Of a DNA stretch of 64,000 nucleotides, positions 1 through 7,756 are shown piece after piece. The DNA is from Thermoanaerobaculia bacterium. Lineage in GTDB: Bacteria; Acidobacteriota; Thermoanaerobaculia; UBA5066. A program made the position numbers and the translations under genes. The notes under the pieces are model-generated. The model had not been told where the DNA came from and searched no databases. It saw only the letters and a list, made by a program, of their open reading frames with translations. How positions within the stretch are numbered: position 1 is the first letter of the stretch; every line of letters starts with the position of its first letter. The stretch lies in contig JAJVIN010000013.1 in assembly GCA_022071945.1 (NCBI GenBank), positions 1 to 64,000 of the forward strand. The letters are read 5' to 3'.

Positions 1-963
1 GCCCGTGCCGCCACCGCCACCCGTGCCGCCTCCACCCGTGCCGCCTCCACCGGAGGCTCCTGACTTCACCTCGATGGTGGTGGCGTCGATTGAACCGTCC
101 GGCCGGGACGGACCCTTCACCTCGACCGTCGCGCCGACGGCGACTGGTCCGTTCTCCTGATCGATGACGGTGGACGCGGTGACGTGAACGGTTCTTCCCG
201 AGACGACCCAGTCCCCGACGAGTCCGCTCGCGGGGAGCGCGGAGACGATGCCCGTGTAGCTCGGGTCCGTGCCCCCGCCGCCGGCGCCTCCGCCTGTTCC
301 GCCACCACCGCCAGAACCGCTACCACCGCCTGATCCACCACCGCCACCCGTCCCGCCACCGCCGCCCGACGCGGGCGTCTTTACCTCGATGATCGTGGCG
401 TCCACGGTGCCGTCCGACCGCTCGGTTCCCGTCACCTCGACCGAGGCTCCCGCGACGGCCGGCCCGAGTTCTTGCTCAACCACGGTCGCGGCGGTGACGT
501 GGACGGTCTTGCCGCCGACGACCCAGTCCCCTATGAAGGTGCCGGAAGGGATCGTGGTGATGACGCCGAGAAAGCTGGTCGGCCCGCCACCGCCACCGGT
601 GCCTCCGCCCCCTGTGGCCGGGGACTGGACCTCGATCCGAGTGGCGTCGAAGGAGCCGTCCTGGCGGGACGTCCCGCGAACCTCGACGTAGGCGCCCACG
701 CTCGCGGCCCCGATCTCCTCCTTCAGGACAGTCGACCCCGTGGCGTGGACGGTCCTGCCGCTGACACGCCATTCGCCCGCAATCCCGGAGGGCCGGGCTT
801 CAACCGTCCCGTGAATGCTTGTTTCGCCCGACCCGCCACCACTGCCTTCCAGCCGCGACGAGGCGAGAGAGAGCCCAACCAAGGTGAGAAACAGGAGAGG
901 AACGGCGAGAGCGCGGAGTTTGCGGAAATCAGAAGCCGAAGTGGTACTCATTTGACTGGTCAT
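1..963 (-). CDS. Secreted glycine-linker protein with DUF5666-like repeats (partial, C-terminus outside window)
   Basis: An open frame of 321 codons runs from ATG at 963 off the left edge without a stop. A GAGG motif sits 7 bases before this ATG; a second in-frame ATG at 951 is the alternative start. Residues about 16-36 form one hydrophobic segment, so the product is probably exported or anchored. Three homologous repeats of about 65 residues follow (about 48-112, 129-194, 233-298), each ending in a DGx(I/V/F)DAT-IEV pattern typical of DUF5666-like small beta domains. They are joined by linkers made almost only of glycine with some Thr and Ser. Repeats 2 and 3 are most alike. A further repeat probably lies outside the window. 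The molecular function is unknown; an extracellular or binding role is only inference. Confidence 0.8.
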   Translation of the reverse strand, partial: MTSQMSTTSASDFRKLRALAVPLLFLTLVGLSLASSRLEGSGGGSGETSIHGTVEARPSGIAGEWRVSGRTVHATGSTVLKEEIGAASVGAYVEVRGTSRQDGSFDATRIEVQSPATGGGGTGGGGGPTSFLGVITTIPSGTFIGDWVVGGKTVHVTAATVVEQELGPAVAGASVEVTGTERSDGTVDATIIEVKTPASGGGGGTGGGGGSGGGSGSGGGGGTGGGAGGGGTDPSYTGIVSALPASGLVGDWVVSGRTVHVTASTVIDQENGPVAVGATVEVKGPSRPDGSIDATTIEVKSGASGGGGTGGGGTGGGGGTG

Positions 964-1001
964 TAATTTACCTCAGCCGGGAGTGAATGCATCCAACGGT
1001 G

Positions 1002-1015
1002 GTGACGCGGGTCAC
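1002..1015. promoter_or_regulatory. Inverted repeat GTGAC-N4-GTCAC between divergent genes
   Basis: A perfect 5-bp inverted repeat with a GCGG spacer lies in the 182-base gap between the two divergent first genes. It could be an operator for either. No convincing -35/-10 pair was seen beside it. Confidence 0.25.
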
Positions 1016-1145
1016 GCGCTGCCTCGTTCTCGTGCCTGGTCCCCCGGCTAGCCCGAGGTCTGACCTGCCTCGGTCGCGTGTTTTCCCCCGCCGCGGTAGA
1101 CCGGCAGGTGGCGGGGCAGGAGGGAGGAATAGACTAGAGAGCGCA

Positions 1146-2018
1146 ATGTCCGAGAGCGCGGGCTCTCCCGCTTCCCCGCACGGCACCTTTCCGGCCCGGA
1201 CCCTTGCTCACCTTCAAGTCGTGGACGGCGTGGTCTGGGCCCTGCTCCTCTCTCTGGCCGGTCTCGTCCTGATCGGCACGCTGATGGAGACCGACTTCGG
1301 CTCCGGCCCGGATCTGCTGCAGCTCCTCTTCACGACGCTCGTCGTCCTGATCCCGGCCGCGTTCACGGTGGGACATGCCCTCGCGGCTCGAGGCCTCTAC
1401 ACCGGCCGTCCGAGCGGAAAGCGTCTCCTCTCGCTCTTCGCCTGGGTCGGACTCGTGCGGGTCCCGTTCGGCACGGTTTCTTCCATCCTGACACTCGCCG
1501 CCCTTCGCGCGGATCGAAGGGCCGCCGCCACCGGAGAGCCCGCGACTGGACAGTCGCCGGGGAAGAAGATCGCGGTCTTTTGGGGTCTCTGGCAGGCCGA
1601 GATCGTCCTCTTCATCTGTTTCCTCGTCGTGGTGAACACGATGGGGGCCGTCTCCGCGAGCCGGAGCAAACGCACGATGTCGGACATGCGTTCGATCGCC
1701 ACGGCGATCGAGGCGTACGGGGTCGACTACGACGTCTATCCGAAGGCCCGCTCGATTACGGAACTGTCTTCCTCGCTCTCGCCCCTCTACATCAAGCAGA
1801 TCCCGCCGCGTGACGGCTGGGGGCGCGACTTCCGTTACGAGACGAGTGACGACCAGAAGTCCTACGTCCTCGTTTCCGCCGGCAAGGACGGCAAGTTCGA
1901 GCAGCCGGGAGTCTGGGGCTATCCGGAGGGGCCGACGAATGACGACGGTCTCGACATCGTCTATCAGGACGGGCGGTTCATCCGGTACGTCGGGCACGTC
2001 CACAGTCCGGACGAGTGA
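1146..2018 (+). CDS. Polytopic membrane protein with C-terminal pseudopilin (GspG-like) domain
   Basis: The predicted 290-residue protein starts at ATG 1146. An earlier in-frame ATG at 987 would add 53 Arg/Pro-rich residues that look non-coding, so the later start is preferred. The N-terminal half has several hydrophobic segments (about residues 28-47, 55-75, and one before residue 165). The last membrane helix runs into a motif like the pilin backbone (MRSIATAIEAYGVDYDVYP) and then a domain with WG-x-x-FRYE and DDI patterns seen in the C-terminal part of GspG-type type II secretion pseudopilins. No prepilin peptidase site (G-F-T-L-I-E type) is visible at the N-terminus, so it is probably not processed like a pilin. 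Its role is unknown. It is divergent from the repeat protein at 1-963 and convergent with the response regulator. Confidence 0.7.
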   Translation: MSESAGSPASPHGTFPARTLAHLQVVDGVVWALLLSLAGLVLIGTLMETDFGSGPDLLQLLFTTLVVLIPAAFTVGHALAARGLYTGRPSGKRLLSLFAWVGLVRVPFGTVSSILTLAALRADRRAAATGEPATGQSPGKKIAVFWGLWQAEIVLFICFLVVVNTMGAVSASRSKRTMSDMRSIATAIEAYGVDYDVYPKARSITELSSSLSPLYIKQIPPRDGWGRDFRYETSDDQKSYVLVSAGKDGKFEQPGVWGYPEGPTNDDGLDIVYQDGRFIRYVGHVHSPDE

Positions 2019-2079
2019 AGGACCGGCTCGCCCGGCCTGGCTCTTCCCGATCGAACCCCGTGCCCCGAGACCTGCGGTC

Positions 2080-3438
2080 TCACGGCAGGAGCTTGTAATC
2101 GTTGAGCTTCCGGTAGAGGTTGCGCTCGCTGATTCCCAGGATCCGCGCGGCATTTCCCCGGTGCCCCCCGGCGGCCTCGAGGGTCCTCTGGATGTGCTCT
2201 CGTTCCACTTCTTCCAGGGTCTGGAGGCGTAAGGGGGCATCCGGTCGCTGGGGCGCGGTGGCGGAGACACGAAGGCTGGCCGGAAGGTGCTCGGGCAGGA
2301 TCTCTCCGCCCTCGCAGAGGACCATGGCGGCCTCGATGACGTGCTGGAGTTCGCGCACATTGCCGGGCCACGCGTGGCTCCGGAGGATCTCCGCGGCCGC
2401 CGGGGAGACCCGTCGTTCGGCGCCCAGCCGTTCCCCCATCCTCGCGAGAAAGTGTCCGGCGAGGAGATCGACGTCCTGCCGCCTCTCCCGGAGCGGCGGC
2501 AGGAGGATCTCGATTGTCCGCAGGCGGTAGAAGAGATCCTCCCGGAAGAGTCCCTGCCGCACCATGCTCGAGAGGTCGCGGTTTGTCGCGGCGATGAAGC
2601 GAACGTCCACGCGGATCTCGGACGTGCCGCCGACGTGCCGGAAGGTGGACGTATCGAGAACGCGCAGGAGCTTGACCTGCGTCGCCTGGCTGACCTCGCC
2701 GATCTCGTCCAGGAAGATGGTGCCCCCGTTCGCGACCTCGAAGAGACCGGGCTTTGCCCTCTCCGCCCCGGTGAACGCCCCACGCTCGTGGCCGAAGAGT
2801 TCGCTCTGAAGGAGGCTTTCCTGCAGGGCGGCGCACTCGACGGTCACGAAAGGCTTGCCGTGGCGCGGACTCCGCGCGTGCAGGAGCTTCGCGACCATCT
2901 CCTTGCCCGTTCCCGTCTCCCCCGAGATCAGGACGGCCGAGTGGCTGGGTGCCGCCCGCTCGATCAGGTGAAGGACCTTCCGGAAAGCGGGGCTGTCTCC
3001 CACGAAGCAGTACCCGAGATCCGGAATCGTGAGCCCGCGCTCCATGAGTCTCGCGTGCTGACGCAGGGACTGACGCTCGAGCGCTCGCTGGATCCTCACC
3101 TCCAGCTCGTCCAGGGGGCAGGGCATCGCGATGAAGTCGAAGGCTCCCTTGCGCACGGACTCGATCGCGGTGTCGATCGTGCCGTGGCCGCTCAGCATGA
3201 TCACTTCGCTCGCGGGGTTCTGTTCCCTGAGCACCTTCAGGACCTCGAGCCCGTCCACGTCCGGGAGGCGGAGATCGAGCAGGACGACGGCGGGATCGAG
3301 CCGGGCCGCGCTCCGGATCGCCTCCTGTCCCGTTCCCGCCGGCGTCACCTCGAAGCCGGAGCGCGACAACTCCATCGTCAGGACACGGCGGAAAACCTCA
3401 TCGTCGTCGACGAGGAGGACCGTGGCAGCGGGTTTCAG
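2080..3438 (-). CDS. Sigma54-dependent NtrC-family response regulator, likely CTG start
   Basis: A 452-residue activator with receiver, AAA+ and Fis-type helix-turn-helix domains. The receiver has the acidic pair in VDDDE (11-13) and phospho-acceptor Asp55. The conserved lysine near residue 105 (usual TKP) is methionine here (IAMPCPLDEL). The AAA+ domain has Walker A GETGTGKE, the sigma54-contact loop GAFTGA and Walker B GTIFLDEIGE. The C-terminus carries GNAARILGISERNLYRKL as DNA-recognition helices. The first ATG (3375) would cut off the first receiver strand and the acidic pocket. The frame extends to CTG at 3438, preceded by GGAGGT with 9-base spacing and overlapping the kinase stop as CTGA, so CTG is the likely start. 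It is co-transcribed with the kinase and probably binds the sites at 5361-5394. Confidence 0.9.
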   Translation of the reverse strand: MKPAATVLLVDDDEVFRRVLTMELSRSGFEVTPAGTGQEAIRSAARLDPAVVLLDLRLPDVDGLEVLKVLREQNPASEVIMLSGHGTIDTAIESVRKGAFDFIAMPCPLDELEVRIQRALERQSLRQHARLMERGLTIPDLGYCFVGDSPAFRKVLHLIERAAPSHSAVLISGETGTGKEMVAKLLHARSPRHGKPFVTVECAALQESLLQSELFGHERGAFTGAERAKPGLFEVANGGTIFLDEIGEVSQATQVKLLRVLDTSTFRHVGGTSEIRVDVRFIAATNRDLSSMVRQGLFREDLFYRLRTIEILLPPLRERRQDVDLLAGHFLARMGERLGAERRVSPAAAEILRSHAWPGNVRELQHVIEAAMVLCEGGEILPEHLPASLRVSATAPQRPDAPLRLQTLEEVEREHIQRTLEAAGGHRGNAARILGISERNLYRKLNDYKLLP

Positions 3439-5309
3439 GATGGCGCCACCTCCGGAAGAGTCCCCGTGACGGAAGGCAGCAGGACCTCGAAGACGGACCC
3501 GCCCTCCGGACGGCCTTGCACCTTGATGTCACCGCCCCAGCGGCGAATGAAGTTCAGCGAGAGGAACAAGCCGAGTCCCGTTCCCCCTTCTCGTGAGCTG
3601 CAGAAGGGCTCGAAGAGCTTCTCCTTGATCTCGGGCGGGATCCCGCACCCACTGTCCGTCACGCGGATCGCGACCGGGTCCCCGTCCTCCACGGAGATCG
3701 AGATCCCGCTTCCTCGACTGCTTGCCTGGATCGCATTCAGGAGGAGATTGAGCAGAACGTGCTGGAGCCCGGCCTCGTTGACCCGGACGCGGACGTTGAC
3801 CTCCACGGGCTCGACCGTAACCGTCACTCCCTGGGCTCGCGCCGTCGGCTCGACGAGGCGCGCCACTGCCGCCAAGGCCGGCTCGACGTCCACCATGTTT
3901 CCGGGTGAGCCCTTGCCGCTCGAGAGCCTCAGGAAGTTCTGCGTCACGCCGCGGCATCGGAGAAGCTGGTCCCGGGCGATCGCGGCGCTCTCGGAAACCC
4001 TGTCCCAGCCGGCCGTGTCCCGCCGGGCGGGCTGTGCATCCCTCAGGATGCCCTCCACGCACGCCAGCGTCGTCGCGAGCGGTGTGTTCAGCTCGTGAGA
4101 GAAGCCAGCGGCGAGGAAACCGAGAGAGGCCAGCCGGTGAGACTCCGCCAGCTGGGCCTCCGCGGCCCGGCGGGCCGAGATGTCGCGCCAGACCTCCACG
4201 ACGTACTGAACCGAGCCGCTCGCGCCGCGGATGGGCGACGCGTGGACTTCCTCCCACGCCACTTCGCCCCGCACCGTCCGGCGTTCGTGGATCCTCACCT
4301 GTCTCGCCCCGGACTGGAGGCACGAGAGGGCCGGGCAGTCGGTCGTGTTGCACATCCCGGCCGTGGAGTTGAGGCACGAGACGCCGAGCACGGCGGATCG
4401 GTACCGCCCGGTCCGCTGCAGGAAGGCTTCATTGGCCGCGATGACCTTCCTCTCCGCGTCGAGCACGACGATTCCGTCGTCGATCGAGTTGATCACTGTC
4501 TCGAGCCTCTCGCCCTGCTGCCGGACTTCACTGACGAGGTTGCCGAGGGAATCCGCCATCGAGTTGAACTCCCGCGCGAGCCAGTCGATCGTGTCGAAAC
4601 CGGCCGCGGGTACACGGCGCTCGAAATCCCCCGCGGCGATCAGCCTCGCCGTCGTCTCGAATCTCTTGAGCCGCCCGATGACGACCAGCCGGACGACGCC
4701 TCCGATCGTGCCCGTCAGAACCAGCGCCAGGAGCCCCGTTCCCGCCAGCATCCAGCTGATGTCGCGGTTCATCGCCGTCCGGATGCTGCCGGCGTCCACA
4801 TCCACGATCAGGACGCCGTTGATCGAGTGACGCGCCTCGTGACAGCGATGACAGGCTTCCCTGTTCCGAATCGGGATCACCGTGCGGAGCAACGCCCCCT
4901 CGCGGGTCTCCAGCACGCGGCTCGAGCTCCTCTTCTCGCGGGGCTGACCGTGGCAGGACTGACAGGTGGGGGAGGAGATCGCCATCCGCGATCCGACGGA
5001 CTCCGGCCTGCTCGAGTACTGGACGCGCCCGCTCCTGTCGAGAAGGAGCACGTTGTCGACTCCGGCCTGCTTCCCGAAGCCCTCGATCATCCGCGAGATC
5101 AGGCTCCGGTCGTTCTCCATCATCTGGTGCTCCAGGGCCGTCCTGATCAGCTCCCCCTGCGAGAGGGCAGTCTCTCTCGCCGTCGCGATAAGGGATTCGA
5201 AGTGGTGGTGCGAGTAGATGTAGGCCCCCGCGGCGCACGCGGCTGCCACGGCGACCGAAACGCCAACGGCGAGCCCAGCTGTCATGCTGGTCAGTCGAAA
5301 CTCGATCAC
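3435..5309 (-). CDS. Periplasmic c-type heme-binding sensor histidine kinase
   Basis: From GTG 5309 the protein has 624 residues; upstream in-frame codons encode a basic, non-membrane sequence and cross the operator region, so they are probably untranslated. TM1 is about residues 9-31. The periplasmic region 32-185 contains two CXXCH heme c attachment motifs (CQSCH 116-120, CHRCH 153-157). TM2 is about 186-208, followed by HAMP (208-262), a PAS domain (about 268-375) with a Cys-rich segment (C312, C320, C325, C330), HisKA with the H-box at His405 (GFSHELNTPL) and HATPase_c (N525, DSGCGIP, GGTGLGL). The kinase probably reads redox state or a heme ligand in the periplasm and phosphorylates the co-encoded sigma54 activator. 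It diverges from a cytochrome/NrfCD-like operon, its likely target. Confidence 0.93.
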   Translation of the reverse strand: MIEFRLTSMTAGLAVGVSVAVAAACAAGAYIYSHHHFESLIATARETALSQGELIRTALEHQMMENDRSLISRMIEGFGKQAGVDNVLLLDRSGRVQYSSRPESVGSRMAISSPTCQSCHGQPREKRSSSRVLETREGALLRTVIPIRNREACHRCHEARHSINGVLIVDVDAGSIRTAMNRDISWMLAGTGLLALVLTGTIGGVVRLVVIGRLKRFETTARLIAAGDFERRVPAAGFDTIDWLAREFNSMADSLGNLVSEVRQQGERLETVINSIDDGIVVLDAERKVIAANEAFLQRTGRYRSAVLGVSCLNSTAGMCNTTDCPALSCLQSGARQVRIHERRTVRGEVAWEEVHASPIRGASGSVQYVVEVWRDISARRAAEAQLAESHRLASLGFLAAGFSHELNTPLATTLACVEGILRDAQPARRDTAGWDRVSESAAIARDQLLRCRGVTQNFLRLSSGKGSPGNMVDVEPALAAVARLVEPTARAQGVTVTVEPVEVNVRVRVNEAGLQHVLLNLLLNAIQASSRGSGISISVEDGDPVAIRVTDSGCGIPPEIKEKLFEPFCSSREGGTGLGLFLSLNFIRRWGGDIKVQGRPEGGSVFEVLLPSVTGTLPEVAPS

Positions 5310-5356
5310 GGGATGCCTGCCGCGGATCCTGCTGCAAGCTCCCTCCGGGGTCAATG

Positions 5357-5394
5357 CTCCTGACAATTTGTCAGGAGATTCTGACAGGCTGCCA
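5357..5394. promoter_or_regulatory. Tandem upstream activator sites TGACA-N3-TG(T/C)CA
   Basis: A perfect inverted repeat has arms CTCCTGACA (5357-5365) and TGTCAGGAG (5369-5377) around ATT. A second, weaker copy follows: TGACA (5382-5386), GGC, TGCCA (5390-5394). The two dyad centres, 5367 and 5388, are 21 bp apart, two helical turns, as expected for cooperating activator dimers. They lie about 80-115 bp upstream of the -24/-12 promoter at 5475 and about 50-85 bp upstream of the kinase start. Assignment to the sigma54 activator at 2080-3438 is inference from position. Confidence 0.7.
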
Positions 5395-5474
5395 GGCCCG
5401 CCCGTCTTCCGCCGGCCCCGCGTAAGGCCGCGTAAACCACTCTTTACAGGCGTCTTGCCGCCACGCCGTTCACC

Positions 5475-5490
5475 TGGCACGGGAGCTGCT
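5475..5490 (+). promoter_or_regulatory. Sigma54 (-24/-12) promoter of the cytochrome/NrfCD-like operon
   Basis: The sequence TGGCACG-GGAG-CTGCT matches the sigma54 consensus TGGCACG-N4-TTGCW at all but one consensus position (C for the first T of TTGC). The invariant GG (5476-5477) and GC (5488-5489) have the required 12-base spacing. Transcription would start near 5501, about 34 bases before the ATG at 5535. The next gene upstream on the other strand encodes a sigma54 activator. Confidence 0.8.
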
Positions 5491-5534
5491 CCAGGGAGAG
5501 CAGATTTCAACTACGAAGCAGAAGGAGACCCCCC

Positions 5535-5843
5535 ATGTTGATGCTCTTGACGATCGTTTTCATCAGTCTCGCCGCGGTGGCATTCATGGTCCTGGTGCTC
5601 TTCGGAATCTCTCCCGAGAATCAGAAGGGAAACGCCGCGGAAGCGAGGACCGCGAGTCCGGCGTCCCGGTTTTTCGCCAGCGAATCCGCCGGTCCCGCCC
5701 CGAGCCAGGACGTTCCCGTCGAGGTCCTTCTCAGCCAGATTCAGAGGCACGTGCGGCTGGAGAAGGCAGCGGCGGAGTCGTTCGTCCAGGGGCCCAACGC
5801 CGAATCGCTCCGTTCCCGCACGGCCTCTCCCCTGGCGAACTGA
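5535..5843 (+). CDS. Small single-span membrane protein, first gene of the redox operon
   Basis: This 102-residue protein begins with one strong transmembrane segment (residues 2-24), then a polar Ala/Ser-rich region with a short amphipathic stretch (VEVLLSQIQRHVRLEKAAAESF). A GAAGGAG ribosome site stands 9 bases before the ATG. It is the first gene behind the sigma54 promoter and lies 15 bases before the cyclic-nucleotide-binding gene. No family was recognised. It could be an accessory or assembly subunit of the membrane complex encoded downstream. Confidence 0.75.
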   Translation: MLMLLTIVFISLAAVAFMVLVLFGISPENQKGNAAEARTASPASRFFASESAGPAPSQDVPVEVLLSQIQRHVRLEKAAAESFVQGPNAESLRSRTASPLAN

Positions 5844-5858
5844 GCGCGGGGCGGCCCG

Positions 5859-6329
5859 ATGAGATCTCCCCAATCTGACTTGCTGCAGGGGCTCTCCGAG
5901 AACGAGGCGGCGCTCGTGATGGCGACGGCGGAGCCGGTGTCGCTTGCGACCGGCGCCGTCCTCTTCCAGCTCGGCGGCGAGGCCGAGCGGCTCTACCTCG
6001 TCGTTCGCGGCCAGATCGATCTGTTGATCCCGATCCGGATCCGCGACCGCGACGAGGACGTCCTGCTCGAGGAGAAGCGCCCCGGTGAGACCCTCGGGTG
6101 GTCGGGTCTCGTGCCCCCTCACCGCTTCACCCTCAAGGCCACCGCTCCGGTCGACACGGAACTCCTGGCCTTTCCCAGGAAGAAGCTCGAGGAACTCTTC
6201 GCGGCCGAGCCCGCTATCGGCCACGCCGTCACCCGCAATGTCGCGGCCGTCATCGGGCACCGCCTCCAGATCTTCCAGGCCATGTGGCTTCGTGAGGTCC
6301 AGAGGATGGTCGAGACCCGCCACGCCTGA
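5859..6329 (+). CDS. Cyclic-nucleotide-binding-domain protein without DNA-binding domain
   Basis: The 156-residue protein consists of one Crp/cNMP-type beta barrel: GAVLFQLGGEAERLYLVVRG near residues 32-51 and PGETLGWSGLV near 75-85 are the usual signatures (LF..G......L..G and the PGE...G phosphate-cassette region). No helix-turn-helix follows, and the tail is a helix (VIGHRLQIFQAMWLREVQRM). Stand-alone CNB proteins often act as ligand sensors or adaptor subunits. The canonical R of the cAMP phosphate cassette is not obvious, so the ligand may differ. Its place inside a respiratory operon, 17 bases before the cytochrome gene, suggests a regulatory or structural role for the complex. That is inference. 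Confidence 0.85.
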   Translation: MRSPQSDLLQGLSENEAALVMATAEPVSLATGAVLFQLGGEAERLYLVVRGQIDLLIPIRIRDRDEDVLLEEKRPGETLGWSGLVPPHRFTLKATAPVDTELLAFPRKKLEELFAAEPAIGHAVTRNVAAVIGHRLQIFQAMWLREVQRMVETRHA

Positions 6330-6346
6330 ACGCCGGTGCAAGCGAG

Positions 6347-6871
6347 ATGAGAATCGCCTTCCTCGTCCTGTTCTTGCCGGTGGCGCTCCTCCCGCTTTCC
6401 GCCGCGTCACCTTCCGCGAAGAAGGCGGAGGAACGGCCCGAGGTGCCTCCCCCTCCCTTCACGGACGGCATCTTCCCGTGCTCGGGGTGCCACGCCACGA
6501 TGGAGGTGAACCCGAAGCGCCGCGCTCTTACGGAGTTCCACGACGACATCGTGTTGAGACACGACGAGGAGCACCGGTGGTGTCTCGACTGCCACGACGC
6601 CAAGGACCGGGACTCTCTCCACTCGGCCAGCGGGGAGCTGATCCCGTTCTCGGAGTCGTACCGGCTGTGCGGACAGTGCCACGGCGAGAAGTTCAGGGAC
6701 TGGAAGGCGGGCGTGCACGGGCGCCGGTCCGGCGACTGGAACGGCCACAAGACGTACCTCCTGTGCGCCCACTGTCACAACCCTCATCAGCCTCGGTTCC
6801 GTCCGCTGGCGCCGAAGCCGCCGCCCAGGCCGCCACAACGCCCAGGATCGACGAAGGGAGGTTCGCGATGA
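6347..6871 (+). CDS. Periplasmic tetraheme cytochrome c
   Basis: A Sec-type signal peptide (residues 1-20, cleavage likely after an Ala-Ala) precedes a 174-residue protein with four CXXCH heme c motifs: CSGCH 45-49, CLDCH 79-83, CGQCH 108-112 and CAHCH 140-144. Extra histidines (H65, H71, H76, H124, H147) can act as distal ligands. The C-terminus is a Pro-rich tail. The gene overlaps the next by ATGA, so the two are translationally coupled. With the following ferredoxin and NrfD-like genes it resembles NrfBCD-, Hmc- or Dsr(J)OP-type modules that move electrons between the quinone pool and periplasmic carriers. No catalytic reductase subunit is encoded here. Confidence 0.93.
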   Translation: MRIAFLVLFLPVALLPLSAASPSAKKAEERPEVPPPPFTDGIFPCSGCHATMEVNPKRRALTEFHDDIVLRHDEEHRWCLDCHDAKDRDSLHSASGELIPFSESYRLCGQCHGEKFRDWKAGVHGRRSGDWNGHKTYLLCAHCHNPHQPRFRPLAPKPPPRPPQRPGSTKGGSR

Positions 6872-7749
6872 ACCAGGGTCCGGAACAGGCGGACGGACTC
6901 TCCCGCCGGCAGGTCATGGCGGGGGCGGCCGGTGCCGCGGCCGCAATGATCCTGACGTCCTGCGGTCCCAAGAGTCTCCACGAAGTCCCGAAGGACCGCC
7001 TCCTCTCACTCGTGGCGGAGATGGAGAAGACGTACAAGGAGAAACTCGGAGCCGATATCAAGGTCGGAACCGAGCCGGCCCTGCCGGGCGTGGAGTTCGC
7101 CTATGCGCTCGACATCTCACGGTGTGTGGGCTGCCGGCGCTGCGTCTATGCCTGCGTCGAGGAGAACAACCAGTCGCGGGACCCCCAGATCCACTGGATC
7201 AAGGTCCTCTCGATGGAAAAGGAGAAGGGCGTCGACTTCGCCCACGCCGGCGCCTACTACGACCCGAAGGAAGTTCCCGAGGACGGGCACTTCTACGTGC
7301 CCGTCGCGTGCCAGCAGTGCCGCAATGCTCCCTGCACGAAGGTCTGCCCGACGGGGGCCACGTGGACCGAGCGCGACGGGATCGTCGTCATCGACTACGA
7401 CTGGTGCATCGGATGCCGCTACTGCATGGCGGCGTGCCCCTACGGGGCGCGGCACTTCAACTGGACGACGCCGGGTCTTCCCACCGCCGAGATCAACAAG
7501 AACACCCACTACATCGGCAACCGGCCGCGCCCGTCAGGCGTCGTCGAGAAGTGCACGTTCTGCATCCAGCGGACGCGCAACGGCCGCTATCCCGCGTGTG
7601 TGGAGGTCTGCCCCGCGGGAGCCAGGAAGTTCGGGAACCTCCTCGATCCTGGCAGCGAGATCCGGTACATCATCGAGCACAAGCGCGTCCTCGTTCTGAA
7701 AGAAGATCTCAACACGCTCCCCAAGTTCTTCTACTTCTACGCGACGTGA
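6868..7749 (+). CDS. Tat-exported four-[4Fe-4S] ferredoxin (NrfC/DsrO/HmcB-like)
   Basis: ATG 6868 overlaps the cytochrome stop as ATGA and gives 293 residues. An earlier in-frame start would run antisense-like through the cytochrome gene. The N-terminus has a twin-arginine signal (SRRQVM, Arg13-Arg14), then a hydrophobic stretch ending in a lipobox-like LTSC (Cys32), so it may be a Tat-exported lipoprotein. Four cysteine clusters follow: CVGCRRCVYAC, CQQCRNAPCTKVCP, CIGCRYCMAACP and a split fourth set CTFC...CVEVCP. This arrangement is standard for electron-transfer subunits that pair with NrfD-type membrane proteins. The partner gene starts 8 bases after the stop. Confidence 0.93.
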   Translation: MNQGPEQADGLSRRQVMAGAAGAAAAMILTSCGPKSLHEVPKDRLLSLVAEMEKTYKEKLGADIKVGTEPALPGVEFAYALDISRCVGCRRCVYACVEENNQSRDPQIHWIKVLSMEKEKGVDFAHAGAYYDPKEVPEDGHFYVPVACQQCRNAPCTKVCPTGATWTERDGIVVIDYDWCIGCRYCMAACPYGARHFNWTTPGLPTAEINKNTHYIGNRPRPSGVVEKCTFCIQRTRNGRYPACVEVCPAGARKFGNLLDPGSEIRYIIEHKRVLVLKEDLNTLPKFFYFYAT

Positions 7750-7756
7750 GGCTTCC

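Noticed and set aside
1-400. Short GC-rich repeats suggesting a CRISPR or satellite
   Set aside because: They are codons for glycine linkers inside an open reading frame, with no spacer pattern.
2067-2081. GAGACC-TGC-GGTCTC hairpin as a bidirectional terminator
   Set aside because: It overlaps the stop of the sigma54 activator and has no T-run on either side.
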